From Saccoglossus kowalevskii (taxonomy: Eukaryota; Hemichordata; Enteropneusta; Harrimaniidae), in assembly GCF_000003605.2 (NCBI RefSeq), contig NW_003123417.1:127431-169525 (forward strand): DNA of 42,095 nt. Reading direction: 5' to 3'. Both the position numbers and the translations under genes were made by a program. Shown one piece after another: positions 24,750 to 36,325 of this stretch. Position 1 is the stretch's first letter; each line of letters opens with the position of its first letter. The notes beneath the pieces are model-generated. The model saw only the letters and a program-made list of their open reading frames with translations, did not search any database and had not been told where the DNA came from.

Positions 24750-27700
24750 ATGTACCTGAATGTATTAACATTACTTACTGTCTTTATGCTGTCAAATGCA
24801 ATCGAGGAAACCGGCGGCGATGTAGGCGACCCGTGCGGAGACGGTATGTTGTTTATCTAAACTTTTAAGATAGATAGCGCGAAGGTCGGTAGGTTTCTTG
24901 ACGCGCCGATTGAATGATTTAACCAAGTAAATGTACAGTACCCTGGCAAGTGCGGTCGTTGTGATAATGGCAGTTCTTCACACGGCAAGCTTGTTGTAAG
25001 ATCGCTAAAGTTGCGCTAAGACCTCGGCATCGTGCGAGGCCTGGATCCACTCCGTCATCAGCTGGCCAGTACCGCACATGCGCACATCGCGCCTTTGATA
25101 ATGGTAGTGACGAACTAAGTTTTTGTGCTGATATTTTATAGGTATTTACAGTTCTTTAAAAATAATATTTAGTTTGTTAATTTTAGTTTACTTATTGAGA
25201 ACAACAAATGCATTATGGTAATTCAGCAGTAACATTGTTTGAATATCTTAGCTCGTTTTTCAAGTATATGAGAGTTGTTCAGTGGAACACATTAAAGAAC
25301 AGAATACAAATACTAGCACAATTGAAAAATGTTAATTGTTTGGTGACTTTTAAATATTTTCTTAGTTGTAAAAGTGGGTGGTGCAGGGATAGGGGCTTAG
25401 TTTGTTTTGTTGTTTTTTTTTGCTAATAGAAATCCTTATTTAGCCACAAAAATTACAAATATTGTGATTATGTAAATTAGAAAACATCTTTGTTTATTTT
25501 TGGGCATTAATCTATTCCCTAAAGTATTTCCTTCATCTTTAAAAATATTTAAAGTGTGGTGGTCGTCAGCGCGTGCGAATTTCATGTAAATAAACAATGT
25601 ATTTTACATGTGTTGTATATGAAATGAGAGGTTTCTATTGATTGATTGAATAACAATGGATTGTTTTTGAATGGTGTGGTTGTGTGCTGTGGGCATTGAT
25701 TGGCTGGATGGATTCAACTGCCATTGAGTGAATACCTTTGTTGCACTGGAATATTATGACTATTCGTTCCATAATTAACAATTTGAAAAAGATTAAAAAA
25801 AATGTGGCAAATGCTTCACTGACGTCATCTTGTCCAGCCAAAGTTTATTATTCAGTCATCGCCTCACGATTATACATTGCTAGAATTCCAACTATAAACC
25901 TGTATTCACTGTTAACAAAATCAAACTCAATGAAGCATACTTTGATAGTTTCGAAGTCGTGTTGTGATGTGAATGCTAATTGATAGATCCAGCTCCATGG
26001 CACACCCATTCAAATCATTCAGTTAAACCGAGGTCAAATTCAGCACAATCATGCACACGTTTGTGAGGATTGCTGGGTATGGATGGCTTGCTTTAGCAAA
26101 ACCATGTGTATCAGATGATGTACTGATATTTGAGCGGAGAATTTAAATACAAAAAGTATGATGGTCTTAATTTTGTGAATAATCTGGTCTTCACATTTGC
26201 TATGTGGTAAAACACCATGGTTGCCGTGCTGCGCATTGTTCAGTGATGTATCCTATCACAAGGAGATTGATAGCATAATTTTCCCATAATGCATTGTGCT
26301 GTCATCTAACTTGGCAACCATGCAAGGCTGACAGACATGAGCATAATTCACATGTTTTGTCATCTGCAAATTAACACATACATTTACAGGAATCAAACTT
26401 GGTTGCTGCTTCAGTGTTGCCCATATTAAAACTCAAATCCACCTCATTATTGCCTCTTGACTTTTCTTCACTACTCAACTCGTCACCATTTTTTTGTTGG
26501 GATGGCTACAATTTATTTGGAAAAGTCTACGGTCGACTAGCTCAAGTCACTCAGTCATGAAAATTAGTTAACCATTTGTTATTTTGGACACCAAAAGGTA
26601 CAACCAGAAAAGTGACAGATTGTAACAATAGCAAATTGCGAGTGGCAAAATGTGCGATTGTATCCAAGTATAACAATGACGTAATCGTAATATTTCTAAC
26701 ATAAACTAAATTTTATTTTTAAAAAAATTGCAATGTAAGTATGGGTAAAATAGGTTATTGTTGATCAACAAAAAACCTAGACATCCACAACATAATTTCA
26801 GTGCTGTAAAGGGCAGGGGTCTTTGCACTGTGTCAGGTTCGATATGGGACTAATAGCAACATATACAATGCTTGTAAAAACATTATTTATTTACATGTAA
26901 TTATTTACAAACATTGCGTAATGACCACCGTGCTTTAAGTGACCTTTCAAGGCTTGAACTTTTTAGCATCATGAGAGGCAAACATTTGTGAAAATATCTT
27001 TGATTGGTTGAAACTGTCAACAAATATATTAACGAGCATGAATGCATTCGGGTGGGGTATCTGAGCAGTTTCCGCCATGGACTTCGATAATTGATTTATC
27101 TATTTAATTTTAATTGGTTTAAATTTAGAAGCACCAATTGAGTAAACACCTGGTGATATTTCAGGAAAGAGTTGGAAAATTAATTTTTAATCAATCAAAA
27201 GTTTATTGTTGATTTGTCTAGGTAGGTGCTGTTTGTATATGCATAGGAGGAACATCCTCAATGTTTTACCTCATTTATGGTCATTTAGTAATTTTGACCC
27301 TGGATTGGAAAAAAAACATAGCTTATGTACCAGGTATGTTATTTTATAAAACCGAAATTTCATCTTTAATTTCTTTTTTCTTTCAAGATAATATCCTCAT
27401 TGAACATGATATTGCAATTCCAAAGAAGGAGTACTTCTCACATATGTTCAGGAAAAGAAGGGCTGTTACCAGTAACCAGGAGAAAAAGTGGCCAAACGCT
27501 ATAGTTCCCTATACAATCAATAAGGAATTAAATAGTAAGTTAAATGGCCGACAAGTTGAAAATGTCTTTGTTATAATAATCTTTCTGAAATATCTCAATT
27601 GCTATAATGATAATTATGTCTCCTGGGTTTTGATTTGTAAGCATGATAAGGCCACGAAAAAAACAAATTCTCTGTTTCTCGTTTCTTGGAAATTGGGGAA

Positions 27701-30700
27701 ATTTGAGACAAGTGCGAGTACAAGCGCATTTTGGAATGCTTTAGAAGGAAAAAAAAAAGTTCGAGGCGCATGGTTCAAAATGATGCGCTCGGAAACGAGA
27801 AACAGAGATATTTTTGTTCTCAGCCTAAGCAAGTAGAGTGATCATTGACATCTCCTGATTGGTTATATGATAATTTATTCTTTTCTGGTTGGCTTTTTAC
27901 TCGTATTTTTTTTTTTTGCTGTGAAACTGACATCGTGTATTCTGATCAAGTTTTGATGACAGTGATTCTTTAATTCCCGAGTTACACACATGTACATGTG
28001 ATTTGTCTTCTCATCACAGGCTATCAACATGACGTTATCAAGAAAGCCATTTCCCACTGGGAGGAACACACATGTATAAGATTTGTTGAACATAAGAAAC
28101 AACAAGATTATGTTGAATTCGCGCATGGGAACTGTGGGTAAGTTGCCAATGGAAATAATCTGAAAGGTTCAATAACTATATTCAGTATATGAGACCATTT
28201 TACTAATAGGCTGAATATACTGCCACGGACAGAATAGCATGTGTGTTGCAAGGAAATACTTACCCCCGGTATAATACACAAATTATCAATACTGTGATGA
28301 TGTTATTTTATTTAATGTCTTTTCTTATCTCTGTAGAGGCACCTAATAAAAATGTTCTATAGAATTCCTATAGATATTATGTATAATTTCTATAGATTGA
28401 CTTTAGAATTTCTGGACATGTTCTATAGAATTTCTAAATATTTTCTGTAGAGTTTCTATAGATACATGTATTCTGTATAATTTCTACAGGTTTTCTATAG
28501 ATTTTCCGTAGACTTTCCAAAGAGTTTCTATAGATTGACTGTAGAATTTCTGGACATGTACTATAGAATTTCTAAATATTTTCTGTAGAGTTTCTATAGA
28601 TATTCTGTATAATTTCTACAGGTTTTCTATAGATTTTCCATAGACTTTCTGTAGAATTTCTATAGATTGACTGTAGAATATTCTAGAATTTCTAGATTTT
28701 CCATAGAAATTTAATAAAATGACATATGTTCATTTATCAACAGAATGTTCGTTTCAGTAAAAAAATGTTAAAAAGTTAGAAACTTAGTACTACTAATATT
28801 ACCATACTTTTTTAAAATTCTTTTTTTCTCACAGATGCTGTTCTCTTGTTGGACGCCGTGGTGATGGTAGACAGCAGGTATCACTTGATGTGATTTGTAC
28901 TGAATTTGGCATTGTTGTACATGAGATAGGACATGTAATTGGTTTTTGGCATGAACATAATCGGTAAGCATACCCAGGGTCAATCTGCAGACATAGGAGG
29001 GTCCCCCGACATGTACAACACCTGTATATACAATGTAACTTCTACAACAGAGCCTTACGTGGTGAGAACAAAAATATAAAAAAACTATAATCTCATATCG
29101 ATGATTATAATTTTGTATATAGTAAGTTCAATACTGTAAAATACTTTATTTTAGCTGAAATTAATTTTTGCTGAAAAGTTTTTAGGGTGTTTTGTATGGA
29201 ATTTATTTTCACTGATTTTTGATAACTTGAATGCGAAATATAAGAAAAAAAATGTATTAGCTGGATTTTATTTTCACTGAACCATCCCTTCAGTGAAAAT
29301 AAATTCTAAGTGGAAATAAAGTACTCTACAGTATTTCGAATTGATGACATTATTCCGAGGTAGTTCCAGCTGCAGCGCAACAGCACACTAGCCTCATCAG
29401 GCAATCCCCAGGCTAGCAAAACCGTCACTTTATGCGACTCTCATAAATTGGTGTAAATAGCAGGCAAGTTCTCACTGACAGTAAGACAGATGCACAACTT
29501 GTTTTAATTGCCTTCCAAATAATATTCCATTCCCAGTTGTGATTACGTCCACTGTTTGGCCGAGCTATGTAACCATGGTAACAGTGGGCGCGATGGCACG
29601 AGAGAATGAAACGCTATTTGGAGGGCAGATCTCCAGGAGATCTTGGCGGTCATTTTTTAATTAGATTAATTTTCAATCTTCACACAATTATAATGAATAT
29701 CAATTTTAGCAAATTTAACAAACTCGCAGTATTGTTCTTCTTTCAGACCAGACAGAGATAAATTTGTTAAAATATATGCGGAGAATATCAAGCATGATAA
29801 AAAAGACCGCTTTATCAAGAAAAATACCTTAGAGATTAACTCCTATGGTCAAGCATATGATTACAACTCCATAATGCATTATCGTCGAAATACCAATTCC
29901 AGGAATGGAAAGGTCAGTAGTTGTCACTGCAAACTATGTAAATATTGTATATCTACCTATACATGTACCAGTGTTCTCTACTAGAATTACTACTGGACAG
30001 CATGGTTGTTCATTTGCATAACAATAGCCCATGATTTACATATTACTAGTAGATTATTTGAATTAGCATAATACCCTTCATTAGCATGATAATAATTTCT
30101 ATTGTTTCATAGGAAGCTAATTGCCTCACTAAAGCCACAGCAAAATTATTTCAATAATACAGCAGTTATACATATGTATTGCTATTTTAGTTTTTGTATT
30201 TACTTCTTTTTCCATATTGAACATTTTCATGATATCTACATAATGTTATGAGATGATATTTGAAAGAAGCTCCATTAAAACTTCACTATTTTTTTATTTG
30301 GTAGTAGTATTTATCAGATTGAAGTTGCATATCACCCACTCATACAATTGTTTCCTGTCCATCGTTCAGTCCTATTTACAGACTCAGAATTATTATTTTT
30401 TTTAGGACACGATAGAACCACGGATGCATGACGTAGAGATAGGGCAACGAGACGGTCTGAGTCAAAGTGATGTAATCCAGGCCAGAGAATTGTATCAGTG
30501 CCCCAGTAAGTAAATGACCTAACTTTGTTTACTGGTAAAGCAAACCTTGTTTTGTTGAAACTGAAATTTTTTATTGTTTGGTCAATTTGTATTGATTATT
30601 TTTAATATGTTGCCACCTGTTTGTTGGTTGTTCTAACCTCACCTGTCTGTAGTGTAGCTGGCCAATCTTGTTAGCAAGTCATATAAATTTAATGGCAAAT

Positions 30701-33690
30701 ACCATTTGCTAGTTGTTGATTGGCTAACCAAATTATATTAGTTACTAATATCCAAATATTTGTTAAAACTGAACAAATCTTTTCTTATTGACCATTAATT
30801 GTTGGGCCATTTGCTAACTACAATTGACCATTTATTAATTTAAAATGTATTCCAAATGTTATCTCATATGTAATTGCTCTTCCTCCAAAGCTTGGCTCTA
30901 GTGTTCTGAGCTCAAATGGGAGGTACTGTAAATATCATATTAATGTACTGTAAAACATGTTGAAAAAGCGGCATGCAATTTTAGCGAATTGTGGTAAAAT
31001 GGCGTAATAGCGAAATGTTGATTTAGCGAATCTCTATTGTCATTGTTGATTTCTTTGTTTGGCGGCCATTTTGAATTGATAATAAAGTCATTAGCGACAT
31101 CTTGAATTAGCGAATTAGTTCTCTCGCTAAATTTGCAAAAAAGACATGCTCGCGAAAAAGACATGTTTTACAGTATGTCTGTCTCGATGAAAGTGATTGT
31201 CAAGTCTTGTTGCCTTTACAGTTTGAGAACCACAGACTGGAGTGGCATGCTGGGAGTTATGATGAATATCAGAATGCTATTTTTAGCCTGTATTTGTTTG
31301 TAATTTAACAACAGTTTGGTCAGCAGCACAAGCATGTTTGGGGCGCTTAAATGATTGAATATTAGTTGTTCAGTAAACGTCAAAGAATAATGAATTCACT
31401 TCACACGTAAGCTCTTTGCATGTCTTGTTGTAGATGCTTTGTGAACTTATCCTTGTATGCATGGTATTGTAAACAAGTGATTTTGATTGTTTTTATCTTT
31501 ATCTCCTAGAACCAGCTTGCAGCTATACTTTGACAGAGCCAGAGGGTGTGTTGAAATCCCCCTATTTCCCATACAACTATCCAAAAAACCATGAATGTCA
31601 TTGGGTTATCAAAACACCACCTGATAGTAAAGTGATTCTTAAATTCATCAAGTTTGACATGGAATACACAGAAGTCTGTGGCTTTGATTATTTAGAGATC
31701 AGACTGGGACTCCACTCGACGTCACCTTTGTATGATATATATTGTGGTGATGAGTTACCGGAACCTGTGGTGTCTCATTCAGGACTGTGGATGAAGTTCC
31801 GTAGCGATGACAGTATTGTAAGGTGTGGATTTATGGCGAACTATTCCATTGGTAAGACCTTTTAAATTTCAATTTGAATGGTCAGAGATCACTAGTTTTG
31901 TAACGGCAATCGTGGGGTCCAACCTTTTCTCAATTTTCAATAACTAAATGTAGATAGCAAGTTCATCAGATGAATACATATATATTCTTCAAAACAAAGT
32001 CGTAAGAAATTCATTTGAAGAAACCAAGAACATGGCTTGTGTATGTGTTAACCTTTTCACCATCAGATTTTCTTGCCCAAATTTTTCAGCACTTTTTTCT
32101 TATATTCTTTAACATTTCTGGAAATAGACCCTAATTTTGGTGCCAACAAACAAAATTTGAGTCAATTTTTAGTTTTTACTCAAAAAATTTGTCAATTTTT
32201 GTTTTAATCTGTGAAGGAAAGTGCAGACTATAAACAGGTTTAGTTTGTGAATTTGTAATGAAGAGAGGGAACTGTGGCTTGTGACATGGGAGTCGTATCA
32301 TTGCTAGTCTTCTGCTCATTGTCATATGGCTTTTACATCAATTGAATTTTCTCCAGCTGAAACGCAGACAGATGTAAGGGAATATTATATTAATTACACT
32401 ACATGGAATATATGTCAAGTATTGGCTGCACTTGACTGCACAAATACACACCCACCAGCCTGACACATTCACAATTAAGATCAAGGTTATTCAAATATTA
32501 TGGCATGAAAAACTTAACAAAAGTCAAAATATTTGTGTTGAAAACCAGCTGTAGTAAATTTTTATTTCTCCCTGTTGGAGGTATTTTTTTATTATATCCA
32601 TCGTTCTTCAGACATGACTCATCCATGGACTGATTTTGTTCAAAGTTGAGACAAAGACAAGAGATATTCATGTTGATTTGTTTCATTGATCTTTGGCCAC
32701 CAGGCATCCCACCTCCTAAAAACAAACAACAAAAAACAACAACAATTCAATGTGTCATCAACCGCCTGGACCATATTCATTCAAACGTTTTATTGATCAC
32801 TCATCATGGATTTTATTCAAAATGGCCAACAGATGGCCATTTTGTTTTTTATTATGTGTCCTGCTGTCTCTCAGATTCATTTAAATTTGATACAAAGGCA
32901 GTATGTATTAATGGTTTGCATATTTTTTTAAATTAACCACCGAGCATCCACAGCAAAGTCAAAGTAAAATTTAAACATGTCATCAACCGTTTTTGAGGTA
33001 TGCCCTGAGCTCATTTTATTTAATATTTTCTTGACCATGCCTTGACCAATTTTGTTTAAACTTTGGAAAAATACAGGACATGTTTACATATTTTGTTCAG
33101 TATTTTGAGGATTTCCATGAACCAACTGGTTGCTATTCACTTAAAGTGTTCCATTCTCAACCATCATCGCCGACCTATGTTACCATGGTAACCACTGGTA
33201 TAGAATGAAGCATTATTTGGGAGCAAAGACAAGTTGTATGGCCCTCTCACTCTCGCTGAGGTATCAGCGTTTCAGTGTGAATAAGTTCAATGGACCAATT
33301 CTCTTGCACACATGACTAATATTTTATGGTACAACAACAAGTTCTGCATGCATGCCAATTTTTTGTGACATTTTTCCCGGTAACAGTAGATTATTTTCTT
33401 TATTTTAAATAGTACCAATGGAGCCAACCATAACCAGTGGAAGTGGGGATCAATTGTATACCAGTAATGTTGGAGATCTGATACCACAAAATGATGGTTA
33501 TCCTCATCCAAGACATAACATGCTGTCTTCACAAACAACAACACAAGCTCCCTGTGAACTAATCTGTTGGTTTTTCCATTTCTGTCGTTGTAAAAATCAA
33601 GTTGTTGACGTACTAAAGAGTGATCAGTCATTAGAATCTAGTGGATATGAGGTATCAGTAACTGCTGAATATAGCAGTGCTGAAGAGTAA
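24750..33690 (+). CDS. Tolloid-like astacin metalloprotease with one CUB domain (8 coding exons)
   Basis: Exons: 24750-24843, 27388-27534, 28020-28137, 28835-28963, 29747-29912, 30406-30505, 31510-31851, 33413-33690; every intron is GT/AG and all phases agree, giving 457 aa. Signal peptide [17 protein letters not shown]; short prodomain with [11 protein letters not shown], recalling the astacin aspartate-switch region; furin-type site RKRR at 53-56. The catalytic domain (57-250) has CGCCS (119-123), typical of BMP1/tolloid, the zinc site [15 protein letters not shown] (149-163), and Met-turn SIMHY (Met206, Tyr208). A CUB domain spans 255-365. BMP1/tolloids process procollagens and chordin-like BMP antagonists and have several CUB and EGF domains; here one CUB is followed by a ~90-residue tail with [15 protein letters not shown] and a stop. 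The product is probably secreted and zinc-dependent. Its substrate is unknown. Confidence 0.95.
24844..27387 (+). other. Intron 1 of the astacin gene
   Basis: A 2.5 kb intron between the signal-peptide exon and the prodomain exon. The first ~250 bp (24870-25095) is richer in CG dinucleotides than its surroundings, including ACGCGCCG and GCACATGCGCACATCGC, and could carry regulatory sequence. No other exon is supported; frames at 25208 and 25738 show no domain. Confidence 0.6.
27669..27808. mobile_element. Small foldback (MITE-like) in astacin intron 2
   Basis: TCTCTGTTTCTCGTTTC at 27669-27685 is perfectly inverted at 27792-27808 (GAAACGAGAAACAGAGA), with weaker pairing outside. The 140-bp interior has no coding content. 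The frames that cross it on both strands are artefacts. Confidence 0.6.
28340..28712. repeat. Nested tandem repeat in astacin intron 3
   Basis: Short degenerate modules such as TTTCTATAGATTTTC and CTGTAGAATTTCTATAG are themselves arranged in a longer repeat: TAGATTGACTGTAGAATTTC recurs at 28393, 28531 and 28663, spaced 138 and 132 bp. This is a two-level array. Confidence 0.8.
29132..29333. mobile_element. MITE with TACTGTA ends in astacin intron 4
   Basis: The left end TACTGTAAAATACTTTATTT and the right end (reverse complement) TACTGTAGAGTACTTTATTT match at 18 of 20 positions. A second internal inverted pair uses TATTTTCACTGA. It is 202 bp with no coding capacity, and the outer TA could be a TA target duplication (Tc1/mariner-type). 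Confidence 0.75.
29350..29650. repeat. Dispersed repeat carrying an X-box-like palindrome
   Basis: CGAGCTATGTAACCATGGTA, then ACAGTGGGCGCGATGG, resembles CGACCTATGTTACCATGGTA, then ACCACTGGTATAG, at 33171-33215. Both are followed by GAATGAA(A/G)C and (C/A)TATTTGG(A/G)AG-like sequence, so they are copies of one dispersed repeat. The centre GTAACCATGGTAAC resembles an RFX X-box. Confidence 0.5.
30946..31175. mobile_element. MITE with TACTGTAAAACATGT ends in astacin intron 6
   Basis: A perfect 14-15-bp terminal inverted repeat: TACTGTAAAACATGT on the left, ACATGTTTTACAGTA on the right. It is 230 bp with several TTAGCGAATT/AATTCGCTAA-type internal motifs and no coding capacity, and the terminal TA suggests a TA target. 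It shares its first bases with the element at 29132-29333 and may be a related family. Confidence 0.8.
32570..33060. repeat. Dispersed repeat with AAAATGGCC hairpins in astacin intron 7
   Basis: CATCATGGATTTTATTCAAA, then ATGGCCAACAGATGGCCATTTTG, forms a 9-bp stem (AAAATGGCC/GGCCATTTT). Phrases such as GACTGATTTTGTTCAAA and CTTGACCAATTTTGTTTAAA recur inside it and again at 36330-36930. The frames through it are artefacts. Confidence 0.6.
33179..33192. promoter_or_regulatory. X-box-like palindrome
   Basis: GTTACCATGGTAAC is a perfect 14-bp palindrome fitting the RFX-factor consensus. It is the second copy of the motif in introns of this gene and lies in a dispersed repeat, so it may be inherited with the repeat rather than selected here. 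Confidence 0.3.
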
Positions 33691-33839
33691 TCATCACCTC
33701 ACTAATTTTTCCAACAAAATTTTAAAACATCATTTCATTTTAGTTCCATTTCATGCTACAAGAACATTAGCAATTGACTGCGTAAAGTGCACTTAATGAA
33801 TGAATGAGTTGCTTTAATTATTTCATATTGAAAAATTTG

Positions 33840-34305
33840 CACAATTCTCAGAAACTTAGATGGCCTTTCGACACTGGTCACAACTCTCAGAAACTTAGAT
33901 GGCCTTTCGACACTGGTCACAACTCTCAGAAACTTAGATGGCCTTTCGACACTGGTCACAACTCTCAGAAACTTAGATGGCCTTTCGACACTGGTCACAA
34001 CTCTCAGAAACTTAGATGGCCTTTCGACACTGGTCACAACTCTCAGAAACTTAGATGGCCTTTCGACACTGGTCACAACTCTCAGAAACTTAGATGGCCT
34101 TTCGACACTGGTCACAACTCTCAGAAACTTAGATGGCCTTTCGACACTGGTCACAACTCTCAGAAACTTAGATGGCCTTTCGACACTAGTCACAACTCTC
34201 AGAAACTTAGATGGCCTTTCGACACTGGTCACAACTCTCAGAAACTTAGATGGCCTTTCAACACTGGTCACAACTCTCAGAAACTCGGCTGGCCTTTTGA
34301 CACTC
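33840..34305. repeat. 39-bp minisatellite just downstream of the astacin stop
   Basis: About 12 copies of a 39-bp unit (CACAACTCTCAGAAACTTAG, then ATGGCCTTTCGACACTGGT). Interior copies are almost identical; the first and last are the most diverged, as expected for unequal exchange. The unit length is a multiple of three, so both strands stay open and give 13-residue repeats; these are not genes. It starts 150 bp after the stop and could be in the 3' UTR if the AATAAA at 34971 is used. Confidence 0.95.
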
Positions 34306-34796
34306 TGCATACTTATGATTTGCTCTGCTTTTATTCATCAAATTTACTATACATTTTTTTTTATTTTAAAACTCTACTATATTCTACTATAAACTTGTAT
34401 ATTTTTGTTGTGTTTTATACAATATGTAAAACAATTTATTCTTTTTTCTTTGTTACTAAGTTTTGATCAATTTGTATTATAGTACAAATGTTTTACTTTG
34501 CAACGAAGGATGCAGTATATTTTGCTTTTTTGTAGTGAATTTAATCAGTACTTTTTCATGAAATAAGTAACTGCAACAACAGTGATGAACTAAAATTATT
34601 TGTACATTTGATTTACTAATTGGAGCTTGTGTTTGTTAGTTTGTGATTACATGGACATTAAGATGAAAAGGTTAATATATTTCAATTATTATATCAGCTC
34701 ATTCATTTTTATTTGTACACCAGCCTTTCAAGAAACTCAAATAGGAATATGATTCATCAGTCTTATTGTAGCATGTTTTTTTTTTTTATTTTGTAG

Positions 34797-34852
34797 GAAT
34801 ATATTCACTAGAAACTATTCTTGAATTAAGTACAGAAATAAATGTATGCATG
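34797..34852 (+). CDS. Candidate alternative exon a
   Basis: A 56-nt segment with a T-rich acceptor (TTTTATTTTGTAG) and a strong donor (ATG|GTAAGTATT). In the phase-1 frame that would follow the CUB exon it is open (IYSLETILELSTEINVCM) and leaves in phase 0. It could instead be non-coding or chance. Confidence 0.3.
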
Positions 34853-34970
34853 GTAAGTATTGAACTGATAAGTCTTAAAAAAGTGATTAAATAATTGATT
34901 GATTGTTTAATGTGTCAGTACTAGCCAGTTTCATGTTTAGCGTAAGACCTGCCCAATTTTTAGTTTGTTG

Positions 34971-34976
34971 AATAAA
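34971..34976 (+). terminator. Possible polyadenylation signal of the astacin gene
   Basis: AATAAA about 1.28 kb after the stop. Another AATAAA lies earlier, inside candidate exon a. Which is used cannot be told from sequence. Confidence 0.3.
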
Positions 34977-34979
34977 CAA

Positions 34980-36325
34980 GATTGAAATTTGATTCACTTT
35001 CATACAGTAAAAATGTCATTATTTAGACTGGCTCACCTGATGTATCGGTGTCGTCATCGGTTGTTGAAAATCTTTCACATAGATGCGGATAGTTCAACAT
35101 TCTTTTCAAACCACTCACGAGGTTGGTCATATTATAACCCTGAGTCGAAGATTTTTCTTTGCCTCGCCTGCCATCGGCTTCTTTGCTGTCTTTCTGTACC
35201 TTGTCATTGCATTAGTAAAATGGTGTTAGTAAAATAGAATATTGACTTTAAAAGATTTAAAAGAAAGTTGTCCAAAGTTATGACCTTTCCCTTGAAGTCT
35301 TGACTGACAATAATGCTGAAAATAGACGTTAAATAAACTTGCATTGTTTGCGGGATGACGTATTAAGGTCTAAAGTAACTGTTTTGTTATTAACAAAATT
35401 AAAAATTCCCTTCTTGCTACCTTAAAGTGTCCTTTTTTGTTTGGAATGCAGATTTGTAATGTTAGAAGTATCCAACATGGCAGAGCTCAATGCGTTGTTT
35501 GTTCTTAGAATTTTTTCTGTATTTACGAAGCAAATCTTGGGAAAGATGTAGTTTGAATCATCTCCTAGTTTGAATTGTTGATAGCAGGAAAGGGGGGGGG
35601 GGATTGGTTCAATTGGAATATGGTTTGTCATGAACTATTGAATACAAGCTCAGCTACAGTGGAATGACCCATCTGGACATTAAAGCGAGACCCTAACTGG
35701 TAAATACAAATAGTTTTATGGACACATGACAAAAATCACAATACTTCTCTTTTGGTCATTACCGTTTTAAAATCTACCTGCAGAAGTTTTAACATTCTTT
35801 TCACTTGTGCTGCCGATCTCTCTATTTCAATATCTCTTAATCAGCCTGCGATCTTTTCGTACCACCGTGTGTTCATTGAATTTGTTCTTCTGTCCATACA
35901 TGTATAATGAATGATCAATGATTTTGTTTCCTGGGCAGTCCAATTGATTGTGAGATTGTGCAATTTGGCCTAATTTAAAGGTTGAAATTAGACTCGGCAC
36001 TGGCATTCCTTACAGACGTGACTTATTTAAACCAGTCTAAATATTTAGGTTGTGTTCACACCCAAAATTTAGTCAAGCATAAAATATGGGTAAGCAATAA
36101 GATCTATCTTATTTTCTAATGTTAAATCAACTACTGTGAAACAAAGCATTATGGGTCATTGTGGTATTTGTAATTTCTCATGCTCTGTACATGCTGCTAT
36201 TTCAAGACATCTTTTGAAGTACTCTTAGTGTGGCGTTTACAGTGGTAAGGTGCTTGCCATGGACGTTTGAATCTTGTGTGTTGCATGTTTTTAATATGCC
36301 TGTAAATATATACTTATTAGTCTCT
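34980..36325. other. No gene seen
   Basis: AT-rich with a poly-G run near 35591-35600. Frames at 34989-35237 and 35422-35631 show no domain. It is either intergenic or intronic if the candidate downstream exons are real. Confidence 0.4.

Noticed and set aside
27261-27836. 191-codon continuous frame around the prodomain exon
   Set aside because: Only 27388-27534 is coding by splice sites and tolloid similarity; the rest is read-through into introns and a foldback element.
33756-34466. 184- and 220-codon frames with 13-residue repeats on opposite strands
   Set aside because: Both are read from the 39-bp minisatellite; equal openness on the two strands argues against coding.
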